The notes under the pieces are model-generated. The model searched no databases, had not been told where the DNA came from, and was given only the letters and a program-made list of their open reading frames with translations. Made by a program: the position numbers and the translations under genes. From Metellina segmentata (lineage: Eukaryota; Arthropoda; Arachnida; Araneae; Tetragnathidae): DNA of 64,000 nt. The DNA lies in NCBI GenBank assembly GCA_947359465.1, contig OX375878.1, positions 93,959,377-94,023,376 on the forward strand. Reading direction: 5' to 3'. This document shows, in pieces, positions 26,441 to 39,000 of the stretch (its first letter is position 1; each line of letters starts with the position of its first letter).

Positions 26441-28442
26441 CAGGGGTCGGCAACCTGCGGCTCGCGAGCCGCATGCGGCTCTTTTGATGTAAAGTTGCGG
26501 CTCTCCAGTTCCATACGAAAAAATTAATAATTTATCATCAAAACCTTTAAAAAAAATAAGAAAATATATTTTTAAGTACCTATTTTCTCAATAGCTTCTT
26601 CTATTTTCATAATCGTTAATTACAAATCTCTACGCTTAACATGACCGTAATGAGATAAATTTGAACTATTGTTTTGTTCTTAGAGATGAGACTCCGTGAC
26701 CATGTTTATCTTTCATCCAGTTGTATTTCATTTCCGTCTCACCCAAACAGCCACCGTCTAGATTCTAGACAATACGTCTAGATGATGAGATGATGAGTAC
26801 GTCAAAGATTGTTTTATATGTGCATCTGAAGAACTGTTTTGTAATTTTAAAAACAAAGCAGAAATCATGAAAAAATTAAAGATTTGCCATTATCTGCTAA
26901 AACAGTACAAGATAAAACTGCTAAAATGTCTTCAAATGTAACACATATACAAGTGGAAGACATTCAACTGGCTTCTGCCTTATCACTTGCTATAGATGAG
27001 TCTTGCGACATAAAAGACACGGCACAAGTTACCCTTTACGTCGGGTATATGTCGTCCCAAGGTCCAAAATAAGAACTGCTAGGATTGCTACCGCTCTCAG
27101 GGCAAACTCGTGGAGAAGATATAGCAAATGCTGTGCAAAAATGCCTGGAAGACAATGGAATCGATATAAATAAAATCGTTTATTTTGCAACTGATGGAGC
27201 CAGAAGTATGACAGGAATACATAGAGAGGTAACATCAACTCTACAGAAAAAAATAAACCACGAAATTCTAACGTTTCACTGCATAATTCATCAAGAAGCG
27301 CTATGTGCCCAAACATTTCCGGCCGAAATAGTTGAGGTTATGAACTTGGTAATTAAGATTATTAACAGCATCTTGGCAAAAGCACTCTACCATCGCCAGT
27401 TTAAAGATTTCCTTGAAGAAATAGATAGCCAGTTTTCTGACCTACTTCTGCAAAATAAAGTGCGATGGCTTTCCAGAGGTAACGTATTACTTTGTGCTTG
27501 ATTGAAATAAAAACATTCTTCAATGAAAAAAAGCATTGACCGTCTCGAACTGGAAGAAGACAAATGTCTGCAAAAATTCAACTTCATGGTAGATACCACA
27601 ATGAAACTAAATGAACTAAATCTAAAACTGCAAGGAAAGGGCAACCCAGCCTACGCCTTGCTTGAAGAACTGGTCGATGAGACCAATGCAACTATTGACA
27701 CGAATTACTTCAGCATATCTTTAAAAAACATGAAGGGTGAATTCGCTGAGAGATTCGAGCAATTCAAAACAAACAAAAGTACTCTCGCGTTCATAGTAAA
27801 TCCTCTTAACACAAATACAAATGAGATCAACATTGAGCCATTTTGAATTGATGCTGAATCGCTTCAAATGCAATTGCTAGATTTGAAAACCAAAGACTTG
27901 TGGAGTGGCAAGTTCACAGAACTCAAGAGCAAGTTGGGAGTTCCAGAAATGCATGCACATCGCACAGCACAAGTGGACAGCTCTAAAAGAAATTCCAGAA
28001 GTTGAGGCCCTCATATTCGGCGCATGGAATAGTCTTCCAGAATGCTACAGCGAGGTGAAGAAGTTGGCATATGGAGTGCTGACGATCTTCGGGTCGACAT
28101 ATTCGTGCGAGCAAGCGTTCTCTTGCATGAATATAATAAAAAGTAAAGTTAGAAGTCAACTAACAAATAAAAATCTAGAGTCGTGCTTTAAACTTAAAAC
28201 AACAAGTTATAAAGCCAGATTTAATCAAACTTTCAAAAGGCATGCAAAGCCAATGCTCCCATTGATGTAACTATCTATATTTGTGTTTTTAAATGAATAA
28301 ATATTATTCCGTGTTTAAAGCCGTTTATTTTAAATAAAAAATATAATATCGAAACGAAAATTTTTAGTGGCTCTTCAAAAACTGGGAAATTTTGTAAATT
28401 GCAACTTTTGGCTCTTCCGTTTCAATAGGTTGCCGACCCCTG
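26441..28442 (+). mobile_element. hAT transposon, GTF2IRD2/Charlie-like, internally reduced
   Basis: Perfect 15-bp terminal inverted repeats CAGGGGTCGGCAACC and an 8-bp duplication CACTAGAG (26433-26440, 28443-28450). It is 2002 bp long and inserted in a reverse SINE at the same site used by the other hAT at 15538. It carries transposase remains without the N-terminal BED finger. Confidence 0.93.
26884..28269 (+). pseudogene. hAT transposase pseudogene lacking its BED finger
   Basis: One frame runs from 26884 to 27846, broken only by stops near 27070, 27499 and 27844, then shifts to another frame at about 27905-28270. Visible motifs: [16 protein letters not shown] (catalytic Asp region), KIVYFATDGARSMTG, ILTFHCIIHQEALC, KVRWLSRG and the C-terminal FGSTYSCEQAFSCMNIIKSK. 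These are the hAT catalytic and dimerisation regions as seen in GTF2IRD2-like proteins. The zinc-finger N-terminus is absent. The few disruptions suggest fairly recent decay. Confidence 0.88.
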
Positions 28443-28765
28443 CACTAGAGCAACATAACGGGTTTTTATTCAAGAACAGTGGACTAGATAGACAGGGAGG
28501 GGCCAATGGGGTCATTAGCTCCCCCTGAAACTGTTGATTTCTGAGTTTTAAAATAGAAGTATGAATTTGTATCAGTTTTATACTTAGAGAGAATAAGAAT
28601 TTAATAAATAAGTATCCAAATTCAAAAACTTCTTTTGAACACATTTTAAGACAAATTAATATTTCATTAATTGGATTACTCGGCTCCAAAAGTTAAAGTA
28701 ATGAGTGGAATTGTATTTTCATAGCTAACATTAGAATCTTTTCCTGAATTCAGTTAGTTGGTTTG

Positions 28766-28950
28766 AGTGTTTTATGGCAAAAGGGCCGTATTTGACCATT
28801 CTGCGCCAGTCACTAGACATACAGTATCAAGTAATAGCCATAAACCCACAATGAAAGTTTTACTGACACAGGAGAGAGAAATACACTTGACAGGAATCGA
28901 ATCTGCGCCGACTATAACTCGAAGGCTTCTGGGTTCATATGTCTAAGTAT
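28766..28950 (-). mobile_element. SINE type D
   Basis: GGGCCGTATTTGACCATTCT, GAGAGAGAAATACACTTGAC and AGGAATCGAATCTGCGCCG (reversed box B). Confidence 0.68.
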
Positions 28951-29149
28951 CGAGTCAGTGTTTCAAATGCGACCCAAATATAAGCAATGAATTTCCTAGA
29001 AGCAAGACTTATTTCCATTGCAAATTCCATGGGAATTCCAATGCAGACGCCATAAACGCCCTTAAACAAGAAGATATGAGATACTAATAGACAATACAAA
29101 TAGATAAATACAAATAAGCAAAAACAGTATTCTAAAATCTATATTTAAA

Positions 29150-30627
29150 AAAAGGATGTGTGTGTATATTCTCTATACCAGGGCTCGAAATACCCGGGTG
29201 CACAGGTGCACTGTGCACCTGAAAATAAAATTGTGCACCTAATTTTTTCCGGCCATGTGCACACAGTGCAACTAACGTTAAGAAAAGGTTGGAAACGTGT
29301 TTTATGCTATTTTGATGTTTGAACAAAATTTTAGTATCGACCTATCTCGCTCTAAATAAACGTAATTAAAATGCCTTTATACACACAATGCAAAAACAAA
29401 ATAGCTGGGTCGTAACGGGTTTATATAGGAGGAAGGTTTACTTGGTGTCACTGCTACCAGAACTTTTCGATGATCGAAACTTTTTCCAGATGGTTCTGTT
29501 GGAGCTACTGTCGCGACAGCCCAAGGGAGAACTTAGATCACTTGAACATATCCGCAAACGATAGGCATCATCCCGCATTTCTGTAAATACTTCGTGTTTC
29601 AATAAAGTGTAAAGAGGTAGGAATTCCTGAGAATTGTCTAGCCACTGCATATCGTAAACAAATATTTTCATTATTTATCTTTAAACTCAGATTTTATCTG
29701 CTTAAAATATAGTGTACTCCTTTATTTTTTATGTGTTTTTTGCCCACCAATGTCATGATGACAAAATATTTGTGAATAATATTTTTTCAGATAAAAAAAA
29801 TTATTTACTATCTACTACTAATCTATCTAAACATACCCAACTAATAAAGTAGTTTATATTAAGTTAATGCTCTTACATTACGTTTTTTTTAAATGTGCAC
29901 CTAAAATATAATTTGTGCACCTAATTTAAAAACTTAGGTGCACAAAGTGCACCTGTATTAAAAAATCTATTTCGAGGCCTGCTGTATACAAATCTACACT
30001 GTTTGACCACAATCCCCACCAAATTCGGTACACTTATACTTTAGACCACTGCGGAAAACATAGGCTGTTACTTTCCTGTCTTCCGACCAATCTGTAGCAC
30101 TTGCTACTATAAAAATTGGCACACAGGTAGTCCTAAAAGTGCCCTCGAAGTCCCAATTTTAAAATCTAAAGTTTGTTTTCTTGCAATAAATGGATATTGA
30201 CAAGGAAACTCGTTCTACAAAAACTTAACACGGAAAAGTCGCGGTCATAGTTGAGTGTTACTAAATTTCATAAATCCTTATAGTCCTTTATCACAATTTT
30301 TCAAATTTTTTTTTCGAATTGATTTATTTCAGCTCTGCAAGTCGAAATTCGACACTTTGCACATCTTTTGTTTTTCAGAGTTCTACATTTTTAATCGGAA
30401 TTTCGTTTCTGTTTGTATATGTCTTAGTCTTTCGCATATTGCAATATATTATTTGTATCCGAAATAAATTGTAGAAGCTATGAAAAAGTTAAACCGATGT
30501 TAAAAAGTATTTTCCGTACAACTTAAATGATTTCATTTTTCTTGTGTAAGAAAGGCGATTATTCTAATTCACTTTTCAATCAACATTTAACCATTTCAAC
30601 CCGAGCAAAGTCGGGTTATTCAGCTAG
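29150..30627 (+). mobile_element. Helitron-like element, copy 1 of family H2, with hAT inside
   Basis: Shares GGATGTG ... ATATTCTCT, ACTGCGGAAAACATAGGC and CCCAATTTTAAAATCTAAAG with the copy at 61351-62290. It ends with the hairpin CCCGAGCAAAGTCGGG, a short spacer and CAGCTAG before T, typical of Helitron 3' ends. A hAT occupies 29179-29981. Confidence 0.68.
29179..29981. mobile_element. Non-autonomous hAT element rich in GTGCACCT repeats
   Basis: Termini CAGGGCTCGAAAT and ATTTCGAGGCCTG are inverted repeats with one mismatch. The flanks CTCTATAC (29171-29178) and CTGTATAC (29982-29989) are an 8-bp duplication with one change. Both ends carry several copies of GTGCACCT. No transposase is visible. 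It is inserted in a Helitron-like repeat. Confidence 0.85.
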
Positions 30628-30805
30628 TACAACATAAATAAGACTATTACAGAGAGTACAAATGGTGTCTAGCCTCTCAGTAACGGAATAAAAGATCACA
30701 ACTAAAGAATGCACGGAATACAGTTATAATGATAAGTGTCAATGACATCGCCACCTGCGCAGAATGAACCAGATGGGCTAGAAAAAAACAATTGTTTTTT
30801 CAATC

Positions 30806-31632
30806 TTGTTTCCAGGAAGAGGTATGGATGTTGTCCAGTTTAGACGACATACAAATCTGTAGTTTCTCTTCGCTTGAAAATCCAAACAAATTTCAGGCCT
30901 ATCTTCTCCAATCGAATAGAAGACAAGACGACGATGGAACATCTTGCCGTATTTGTCTAAAGGAAAAGCTGTTGCCACTTTTCGTCTAGAAGCCGGGCAC
31001 GATCATAGACTTGGTATGTAAGTAGACCAAGCATTGCTATTGAAAGAAGCTTCAAAAAGTGTGCGCAACATGTTGATTAGTAGATTTAGTCTTATCACCT
31101 CGTTTGGCAATATAACATCTTATGACAAGGTAGGTGTTTAAGCATTTCCAGAGTGGCGATAAAATTGGTGAAATCGACAAAAGTCTACCATGTCGAAAGT
31201 CAAATAATGATTTAGTGATGGACGTCTTCTCTCGTTCTGTGGACCAATCAAATTATGAATGTTCGGTTCTACCCTGCTAACGAAAGTAGTCTAAGGGTCA
31301 CTTTACAACTACTTTTAAACACATGATCCGGGGCACGTTTTAAAGTTACAATTGCTCTCTCTATTTTTATATTTCCTCTGTGGTCAAGTTTGTCCAAGTG
31401 GTTGGAAAAGGCAATGGTGCTCGGTCTCTAGACGAAAATCGTGAACGGCCTTTTTCCTGAGACTTCTTGGGCAAATCGGCGAGCCGGTCTCTCCTAGGTT
31501 TGTCTTTTATTCGATTGGAGAAGGTGAACTTGAAATTGCTTTTTATATTAAGCGAAAATAAAAACAGATTTCCATGTCGCCTTGGTAATGATAGTCTAGA
31601 TAACATCCGTACCTCTTTCTAGAAACAAAGTT
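30806..31632. repeat. Large inverted repeat (fold-back element)
   Basis: The roughly 200-base left arm (30806-31010) reappears in inverse at about 31410-31632. Shared stretches include TTCTATTCGATTGGAGAAG, TCTAGACGAAAA and ACATCCGTACCTCTT. The spacer is about 400 bases without a frame. Termini and duplication were not resolved. A DNA-transposon fold-back is the simplest reading. Confidence 0.7.
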
Positions 31633-31696
31633 GAAATACTTTCTTATACTGTCACTTGTCATAAATATTTACGCAAAACCATTGCAACATCTTCTC

Positions 31697-31832
31697 TGTC
31701 CTCATATTTCGTCAACTGACCGTGGTTCAAAATTACGTGGGATTGTCTTCGAATCTTTCTCTTCGGGATTGATACCGGAGCGTCGCTAATAACCCTTTGT
31801 GTTGCTCCAGTGTGATGTTGTTTAACTACCTT
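31697..31832 (+). mobile_element. SINE 3' half
   Basis: AACTGACCGTGGTTCAAAAT through GTTGCTCCAGTGTGATGTTG and a TTTAACTACC tail. Confidence 0.8.
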
Positions 31833-32898
31833 CCAACTTGTAAAGTTCAGTCTAGGATTCGAATAAGATAAAAACGATAACAAATCCAATAGCTTTGTGA
31901 TTGCAGTTGGTCCAGATAGTATTTGGCCAAAAAATTTGCATTTTCAAACTCACCTCCTTTTGGAAATTAAATACTGGGGTTATGCTAGTGTTCTAGAATC
32001 TATATAATATGTTAATATATTTTTAAATGTTAGTTCATTTACTAGAAATAACCAAATATACGAAACGACAAAGAGAAATGTAGTAGTAAGGAATTAGTTT
32101 CATTTGTATGAACAACATTGGGTGTGCATTTAGACATCAATATACCATTTTACAAAACTGTAAGTTAGAAATGAAAGCTTTTACCTTTAACCCTTTAATA
32201 CGTGCATTTATTCTAGAAACATGTTGTTCATTTCGTCACAACATATTTGAAGAGCAATTATTTTTAAAATCTTCTATTTCTCTTCAATTGCTTAATCTTT
32301 CTGAGGCTTTCACCAATCTTGAAGAATGAGTTCACAGATGATTTTGATGAGATACGCTGTTTTAAATAGATTCTTGAATCGATATATTTTCATTTGTTCA
32401 CTTTTAATGCACATCACCTTAGAAATATTACTGTGCTAAAAAGAACTTCACATTTATTGGTTTAATTTGCTGCTCTAAAGTCATTTTTTTTTGCATACGA
32501 GGGGTAATTAGACCAGGATCTACGGAAAGTGGATTACGAATCATTGCAAACATCTACAGTTATTTAATAAATTGGTGATAGTAAAAACTCACCTTTTTTG
32601 GCCAATGTGCAGGTATCAACTCTATAGGGTAGCAATTTGACTATCCTGTTCTTTTCGATGAGAATTGTATACTGCTCTCTTTGTTTGTATAAATTATTTT
32701 TTTTTCCTTTTAGGGACTGTTTTTGTTTCAAAGGAAAAACAAAATAAGAAAGAAACGACGCAGTGAAACATATTGAATGCTCCTATCGAAATCTGAATGG
32801 TACGATCTAGATCGTATGTAACAGGGTCCTCTTTCCGAAAACCATGCAAGACATGTACTGTAAATACTTCAAGGCTGCCATCACTTAACAAGAGGATT
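31833..32898. other. Region upstream of the receptor gene
   Basis: No frame with recognised motifs. It presumably contains the receptor promoter and 5' UTR, but no TATA box or initiator can be assigned. Confidence 0.3.
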
Positions 32899-33055
32899 AT
32901 GTTCCTGTGCTGGATGTTGCTCACCTTAACGCATCTGCAAAAAGCTACAGCACAATCTACCACCATAGGAACTGCACCAGATGAAGAGGAAGAGTCCGAT
33001 CATATTGGGTACAGATGGCCAATTCGAATAGTACCTAATGCTGCAGAACTTGGTG
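32899..33055 (+). CDS. Receptor exon 1: signal peptide and acidic linker
   Basis: ATG at 32899 opens a hydrophobic leader (MFLCWMLLTLTHLQKATAQ) followed by a Thr/Glu/Asp-rich segment (DEEEESDH), then a GTGAGT donor in phase 1 that joins exon 2 in frame. An upstream in-frame ATG at 32797 exists, but the leader at 32899 is a far better signal peptide, so I chose that start. The 5' UTR and promoter cannot be delimited. Confidence 0.6.
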
Positions 33056-36000
33056 GTGAGTGTTACTTCGCAATCATCTATTGAGCTGTAACCAATGCTA
33101 GTTATGACTCAAAATGGACAGGTTTTTATGTGAAATGTGATTAAACTCAAGGAAAGCAATACCATCGCCAATTGACAATAATTAACATGGTCATTTTTAA
33201 TGACTTTGAGAAATGGTAACCTGTTGTAGGTTTGCTATATGCACTTCCACGTACGTGCCAGTAGAAGGCCTCCAATGTCCCAATCCAAGGCTCCAATCGG
33301 AGAATCCAATATAGCGGCCTACCCAAACGATTATTTGTGTAGGCCGCTACATTGGATTCTCCTATTTGGCGAAGGGGCGATACTTCGTCTTTGAGTTTAA
33401 CCTTGAGTTTTTTAAGGTCTATTATTATTATTTTGGTGAATTATAGCCAAATTTTAGCTGTTGATTAAATTTAGTGACCACACTACTCGTCTTCACTGAG
33501 ACCTCGTCTTTACAATAGGTAACATTCTAATAGGAGGTACAAAAATACAAGTAAACAAAGATACAAGAAGGTGTGAAGTAAAATAGCAACAGGACTGTCA
33601 ACGTTTAACACTTTTATAGAACATTATTCCCGCAGAAATTGTTTACGTTTTTAGAAAAAATTAATCATTTCTCCCATAAGAAATTGATTAAATGTAACAT
33701 CGTTGTTTTTAATCTACCTGTCTTAATATTTTAACAGTCACACAATAATTCCCAATCTAGCAAGTTATAATGAAACCTTATCTACTTCTTAGTACACGTC
33801 TTAACTATTAGCGATTATCATCCTATTTAAATGAGAATTTTGACGTAAAAATAATGCATAAAAGGTCGTTTACACTTGCACATTAATCCGTATCCGCTCT
33901 CTGTATTCGGTCGTCATCTGACCGTCGTTCAAAGTTACGTAGTGATATCCTCTTACCTTTCCCTTTGGGATTAATCCCTGGCCGTCATCAATTGCTCCAG
34001 TACGACGTTAATTTAAATACCTACCAACCTCTCCTTATTCGGATCAGGTGAACCAATAAACGATGAGAAGGGAACGATTTAACTTGTCATTCATTTCCAA
34101 TCTCGTCGGCCATTGGTTCGATGCATCTGGATTGACGTACAAGTGTAAATGAGTCTTAAATCTGTTCAGACGTTGAGACATTACGTTGAGACATGAAAAA
34201 AAAGAAGGTTCACAAGTGACTGATCTCAGAAATATTGTATGTGATAGTGCATTATGTAACCTTGCTAATATCATTATGCCGCCCAGCCAGTATGGTGGTT
34301 ATGATCCTCGGTTGTCACCGAGTGGGCCCGGGTTCGAATCCCGGATAAGGCATGGATGTAAAACCTGGGAAAGAAGTCGGACTTTCGCCTGGAATGGATT
34401 CCCGTCTTGAAAAGAAAGCAGCGCACACCTTCTGTTCTTTGCTGGGATCATCGTTTGTTATAATAAAAATATTCTTCTTCTGTATTGTCTTGAATGTTTC
34501 TGTTCACCACTTGCTTTCTTATGCATCCCAGAAAGAACATACGACAACAACTAATATCATTATTAAGTTGATCATTCTCGTAAAATTTTTCTGTTTGATA
34601 ATTAGTACATTTCCCTTTTAGAATGTGAGGGTTTAGGTTTCAAGAATTCGACTAGAAATTCGTGCGGTTTCTGTACTGGAGGCAGCACTATGCTTCCTGA
34701 AAACTACTATGTGGACTGCCTTGGAAAATGTTCGGGAAGTCCATCGTTGGCTGTGGATTGCAACAACGAATGCGGAGGAAAAGCATACATTGACGAGTGT
34801 TCCGGTGAATGTATAGGTAAGCAATTTTATTCTGAAGCTAAAATCAATCAAATGTGTCTAAAGTTTAAGTGATAAAACTTTAACCTTTCTGGTGATTCTA
34901 TCAATGACGAGGTATCTCATCATTAGCAAAACCGACCAGATTTTCATGGACGAGATAACTCGTCGTTTGAAAAAGTAACTAACCAGATCTTGATCTCGTC
35001 ATCACAAAAAGATGACAAAATCTTGATGACGAAATATCGTGTCATGAGCAAAATTAGTTACATCTTGATGGATGTGATATCTCGTCAAAGCCACTTGGAG
35101 ATTGAAACGCATGTTAGATAATGAAATATTATTTTTTGTACTGTATCATCGTTTTCAGAAAAGATAATAGAGTTACAGTCAGCGTAGTGATGATTTCAAG
35201 GAAATGTTTTTAAAAGATTTTTTGACGTCTTATCTTTTTTAACCGGGGTACCACACTTAATTCTTAAGTGTCACGAAAAAACGTACGTGCGAAACATTTA
35301 ATAACTTGAAATATATAAATGATTCATAAATGAACGATATCGCGTTCAAAAGAGCATTAAACAAAAATGTTATAAATGCTCAATGATCTTGCGCTGACGT
35401 CATCGGCTGATGCAATCGCAGAGCAAAGTTCAGTCATGAAAATGCGGAAGGTCGCTCACATTAATTTAGTCTAGCTCCGGCCTCCTTTGTGTGAGCAGGA
35501 GGTTTGAGGTGTCATTTATTTCGTCTTTGTTTGCGCTTTAAAAATAATAATAATAGAAATAAAACTTAAATATATATATTCAGTACTTGTTTAGATATCG
35601 GACTTCAAAGTGCAGAAAATCGCAAAAATATCAATGTCCAAATATATGCATAATAAACACGAGAAGAATTATAGAAAACGTCATTAGGACGAAAGATTCT
35701 AGAATCTAAGAAGATCCTGGCATCCGATGCTGAGTGTCAACGGGCTCGTATGAAGTTTTTTAAAGTATAGTCATCGCACCTTCAAGGTGAACAAATTCCT
35801 TATATGAGTGCGCCGGGTACCTCCACCGTTCAGTTCGACGCAAATAGCACCTCTAACGACATAAACGTTTTATAATCAAATGATAGAATTCAACCCATAG
35901 AGGTCGGTAATGAGTCACAACCAACATCAACAGCGAGTGCATCAATTATGATAATGCACTCGCTGTTGATGTCGCTGAGCTGGCTTTCCATTCTTCAAAC

Positions 36001-39000
36001 TTCCACGTCACGCCAATGTGTTGACATTTGAGGCCACGACAGACTTAACGTGCCCCACGTACACGACGATGTTTGGTTGGATCGAGTTTCGAACTTGGAA
36101 CCCTCCTATTGCTAATTCCCGACTCTACCAATTGGGTTACCGCGGCAAACGTCTTATTCGTAATTTTATTGTTGATTACACTGGTTTACTGTGTTGATAA
36201 GCATAAAATTATCATTACAGAGGCGAAGCTAGACTATTTCGCACTTGAACCAGCGAGGCAAATGTTCACCCTCCGTCCAAAACAAACATTACGTGTTTAA
36301 AATGATAATTAAGTATATTATTTAAATTACTAGTTAAAAGTATACAAATTTGTACCATTTTAATTTGTGAATAAGCCGACCAACCGGTATAGTGGTTAAG
36401 GTGATAGATCGGAAGGTCCCCTGTTCGAATCCGGGTTTGGGCATGGATGTTTGTAAGCGTATGCCAGCTCAGGTGTTGCTTCGTCATCTGAACATGGTTC
36501 AAAATTACGAAGTATAAATTGTTAGGGGCAATGATGGTCCTCCCACTGTGTGCTCTTTCACAAGCGACCATCATTTCCGGCCTTGTAGTGGCCAATGACT
36601 TAGGTCAAATGTGCCCGCCATTAGAAAAAAAAATTGTGAATAAGCTATTACTCACTCATTTACAATTTTAGGTTTCGAATAGAAAAATTTACTGACCATG
36701 CATAAAACTAGCAAAAAGCCCGAAATAGTAAATGGGGGTATTTTAATAAACGTCGCATTGGACAAACACAACAGGCTTTTGGCGACGGTCCAGGATCAAT
36801 CCCGCAGGGAAAGACTCGAGGACGACACCTAGTAATTTGAACCACTGTCAGATGACGACTTAGTTAATGGCTCCTGCTAATGTTTAGCCAGTCATAGAAG
36901 TCAGGGAAGTCAGCCCTCCCAATGCCTTTTCTTTGTTACCGCCAAACGTCCGTTAGAGGACAACTTAGTTGCTTTGTCGCTTCTCTATTCTGAATAATTA
37001 TATGGAAACCACACGAAAAGTAAAAAGGACTTTTAAGAATTCTATTATAAAGATAGAATGCAAGAAAGCACATTGACTTCACACGCATGGCACTATAAAA
37101 TACTTCTATGGCAATGAAAAAACTGTGCTTAAAAATACAAAGCATGTTTTCAAGAAAAGCTGCTAAACCTTCAACTAAGTATATATGAAATGCCACTCCT
37201 ATCGTCACCCCGTAGCTAGGCCTCTGAATCACTGATTGCGCTATTGTGGGAATGCGGAAGCCCAGTTGGGTAGGTAAGTATTTTAATTAACATCGCATTG
37301 GAGCAACGCAACGGGCTATTGGCAACTGCCCGGGATCAAACCCGAAGAGAAAGAATCGAGGACAGAGAACCACGTACTATTGAACCACGGTCAGATGACG
37401 AGGTCACACCTGAGCTGGTCCCCCACTCTCCAAATTTCCATGCCATGCGCCAACGTGAGGACATTTGAGACCATGGTAGATTTAACATGCTTCAGCCCCC
37501 TTTGTACATGACAGTCTTTGGTTGGATTTGAACTCACGACCCTCCGGTTTCTAGTCCGTTACTCTTCTAATCGGGCTATCGCGGCCCAGAGCAATTGGAA
37601 GAGCAACGGATTAGCAATCGGAGGATTGTGTGTTCGTAACTCGGTCCAGCCAAAGACCTTGGTGTACATGGAGATGGTGCACATTAAATCTTCCATAGCC
37701 TTAAAGGTCTTTATGTTGGCGTAGTGTGGAAGTTTGGAGAGTGGGGTGCCAGCTCAGGTGTTCTGGCCATTTGACCATTGTTCAAAAGAACGTGACATTG
37801 TCCTTGTATAGTTCCCTTCGAAACTGATTCTGGACTGTCTCCAATAGCCAGTTGCGCTGCTGCTGTGCGACGTTAATTAACTAACTGACAACAACAACTA
37901 TTATGAATAGTAACACGGGGACTACACGAAAGGTAGAAATGACTTATATACTTTCTTTATAAAGTACGTTTATTTCTTACGCATGACACCTTCTTCTTCT
38001 TCTGAATGGAAACAATCCCATCCGTACCGAGTTACCGAAAACCCACACGGGATTAGCAGGGAAGGTCTCTAATGATAAAAAGAAAGAAGACCCGGGCATG
38101 TGGGAGGAGTGCTAGGTGCGCCAGGTTATCCGAGACGTGGTCAGAGTCCCCCAACAGCCCCCGCCCAAAGCAAAAGGTGTCCGTCCCAGCTCATAGTTTT
38201 CATTCAACACGAGGCCACTTTGCTCACACTCTGGATTCATCATGCTAGCCTCAAGAGAGAAGCCATCAGACTCATTGGCGTTCATCGCAGTACGCATGAC
38301 ACCGGACAATACTTTTGTGACAATAACAAAATGTTGCTTAGAATTGCAATTTTTTTTCAATAAAACCTACAAAATCTTGAAATACGTATTTGTGAAATAT
38401 GAACACTCCTTAACTACGCTTCTGAATCACTGTTTGAGAAATTACGATTGAAAACAAATCCTTAACATATTTCTTCCATTTGTGCTTTCTAATTGTAAAG
38501 GTGGGCATTCAAGTAAGCAAGAAAAAGATGTCGAATCCTATCGGGACTGTCGAGGTAGCTGCACGGCATCCGGACTACAATTGACTACTGACATGTGTGG
38601 AGTGTGTCATACTGGAATTTCCCCATTTCAAGATTGCACCAACAACTGCCACTTACCTGGTATAGTACCTAATTATTTACCCGGTACCTAATTATTTTTG
38701 GTTTCCTTTTACCTATTTTAGATACACATTAAGTTACAGCAAGAATTGACTTCTGATTCTCACAAGCTGCTTTTGATAAGTGAGCACTGTTCTTCGACAG
38801 TAGGGGATTCTGAAAAACATCAGTCAGCATACCTCCATGTCGTCTTAAACCACATTTCTTGCATATTTCTTATTAAATTCTTCTCATGTCGACTGAAATA
38901 ATTACATTTCAAAAAATATTGAAATGATTTGCATAACATATATGAAAATAACAAATCATTCCTCGAAGTAATTCTATTATTATTCTGATACGTTGACATA

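Larger units (their letters stand above)
26413..28464 (-). mobile_element. SINE 3' fragment, split by hAT
   Basis: GGTAATTTTTAATTAACGTC at 26413-26440 continues at 28443-28464 (CACTAGAGCAACATAACGGG). The hAT at 26441-28442 and one copy of CACTAGAG lie between. Confidence 0.85.
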
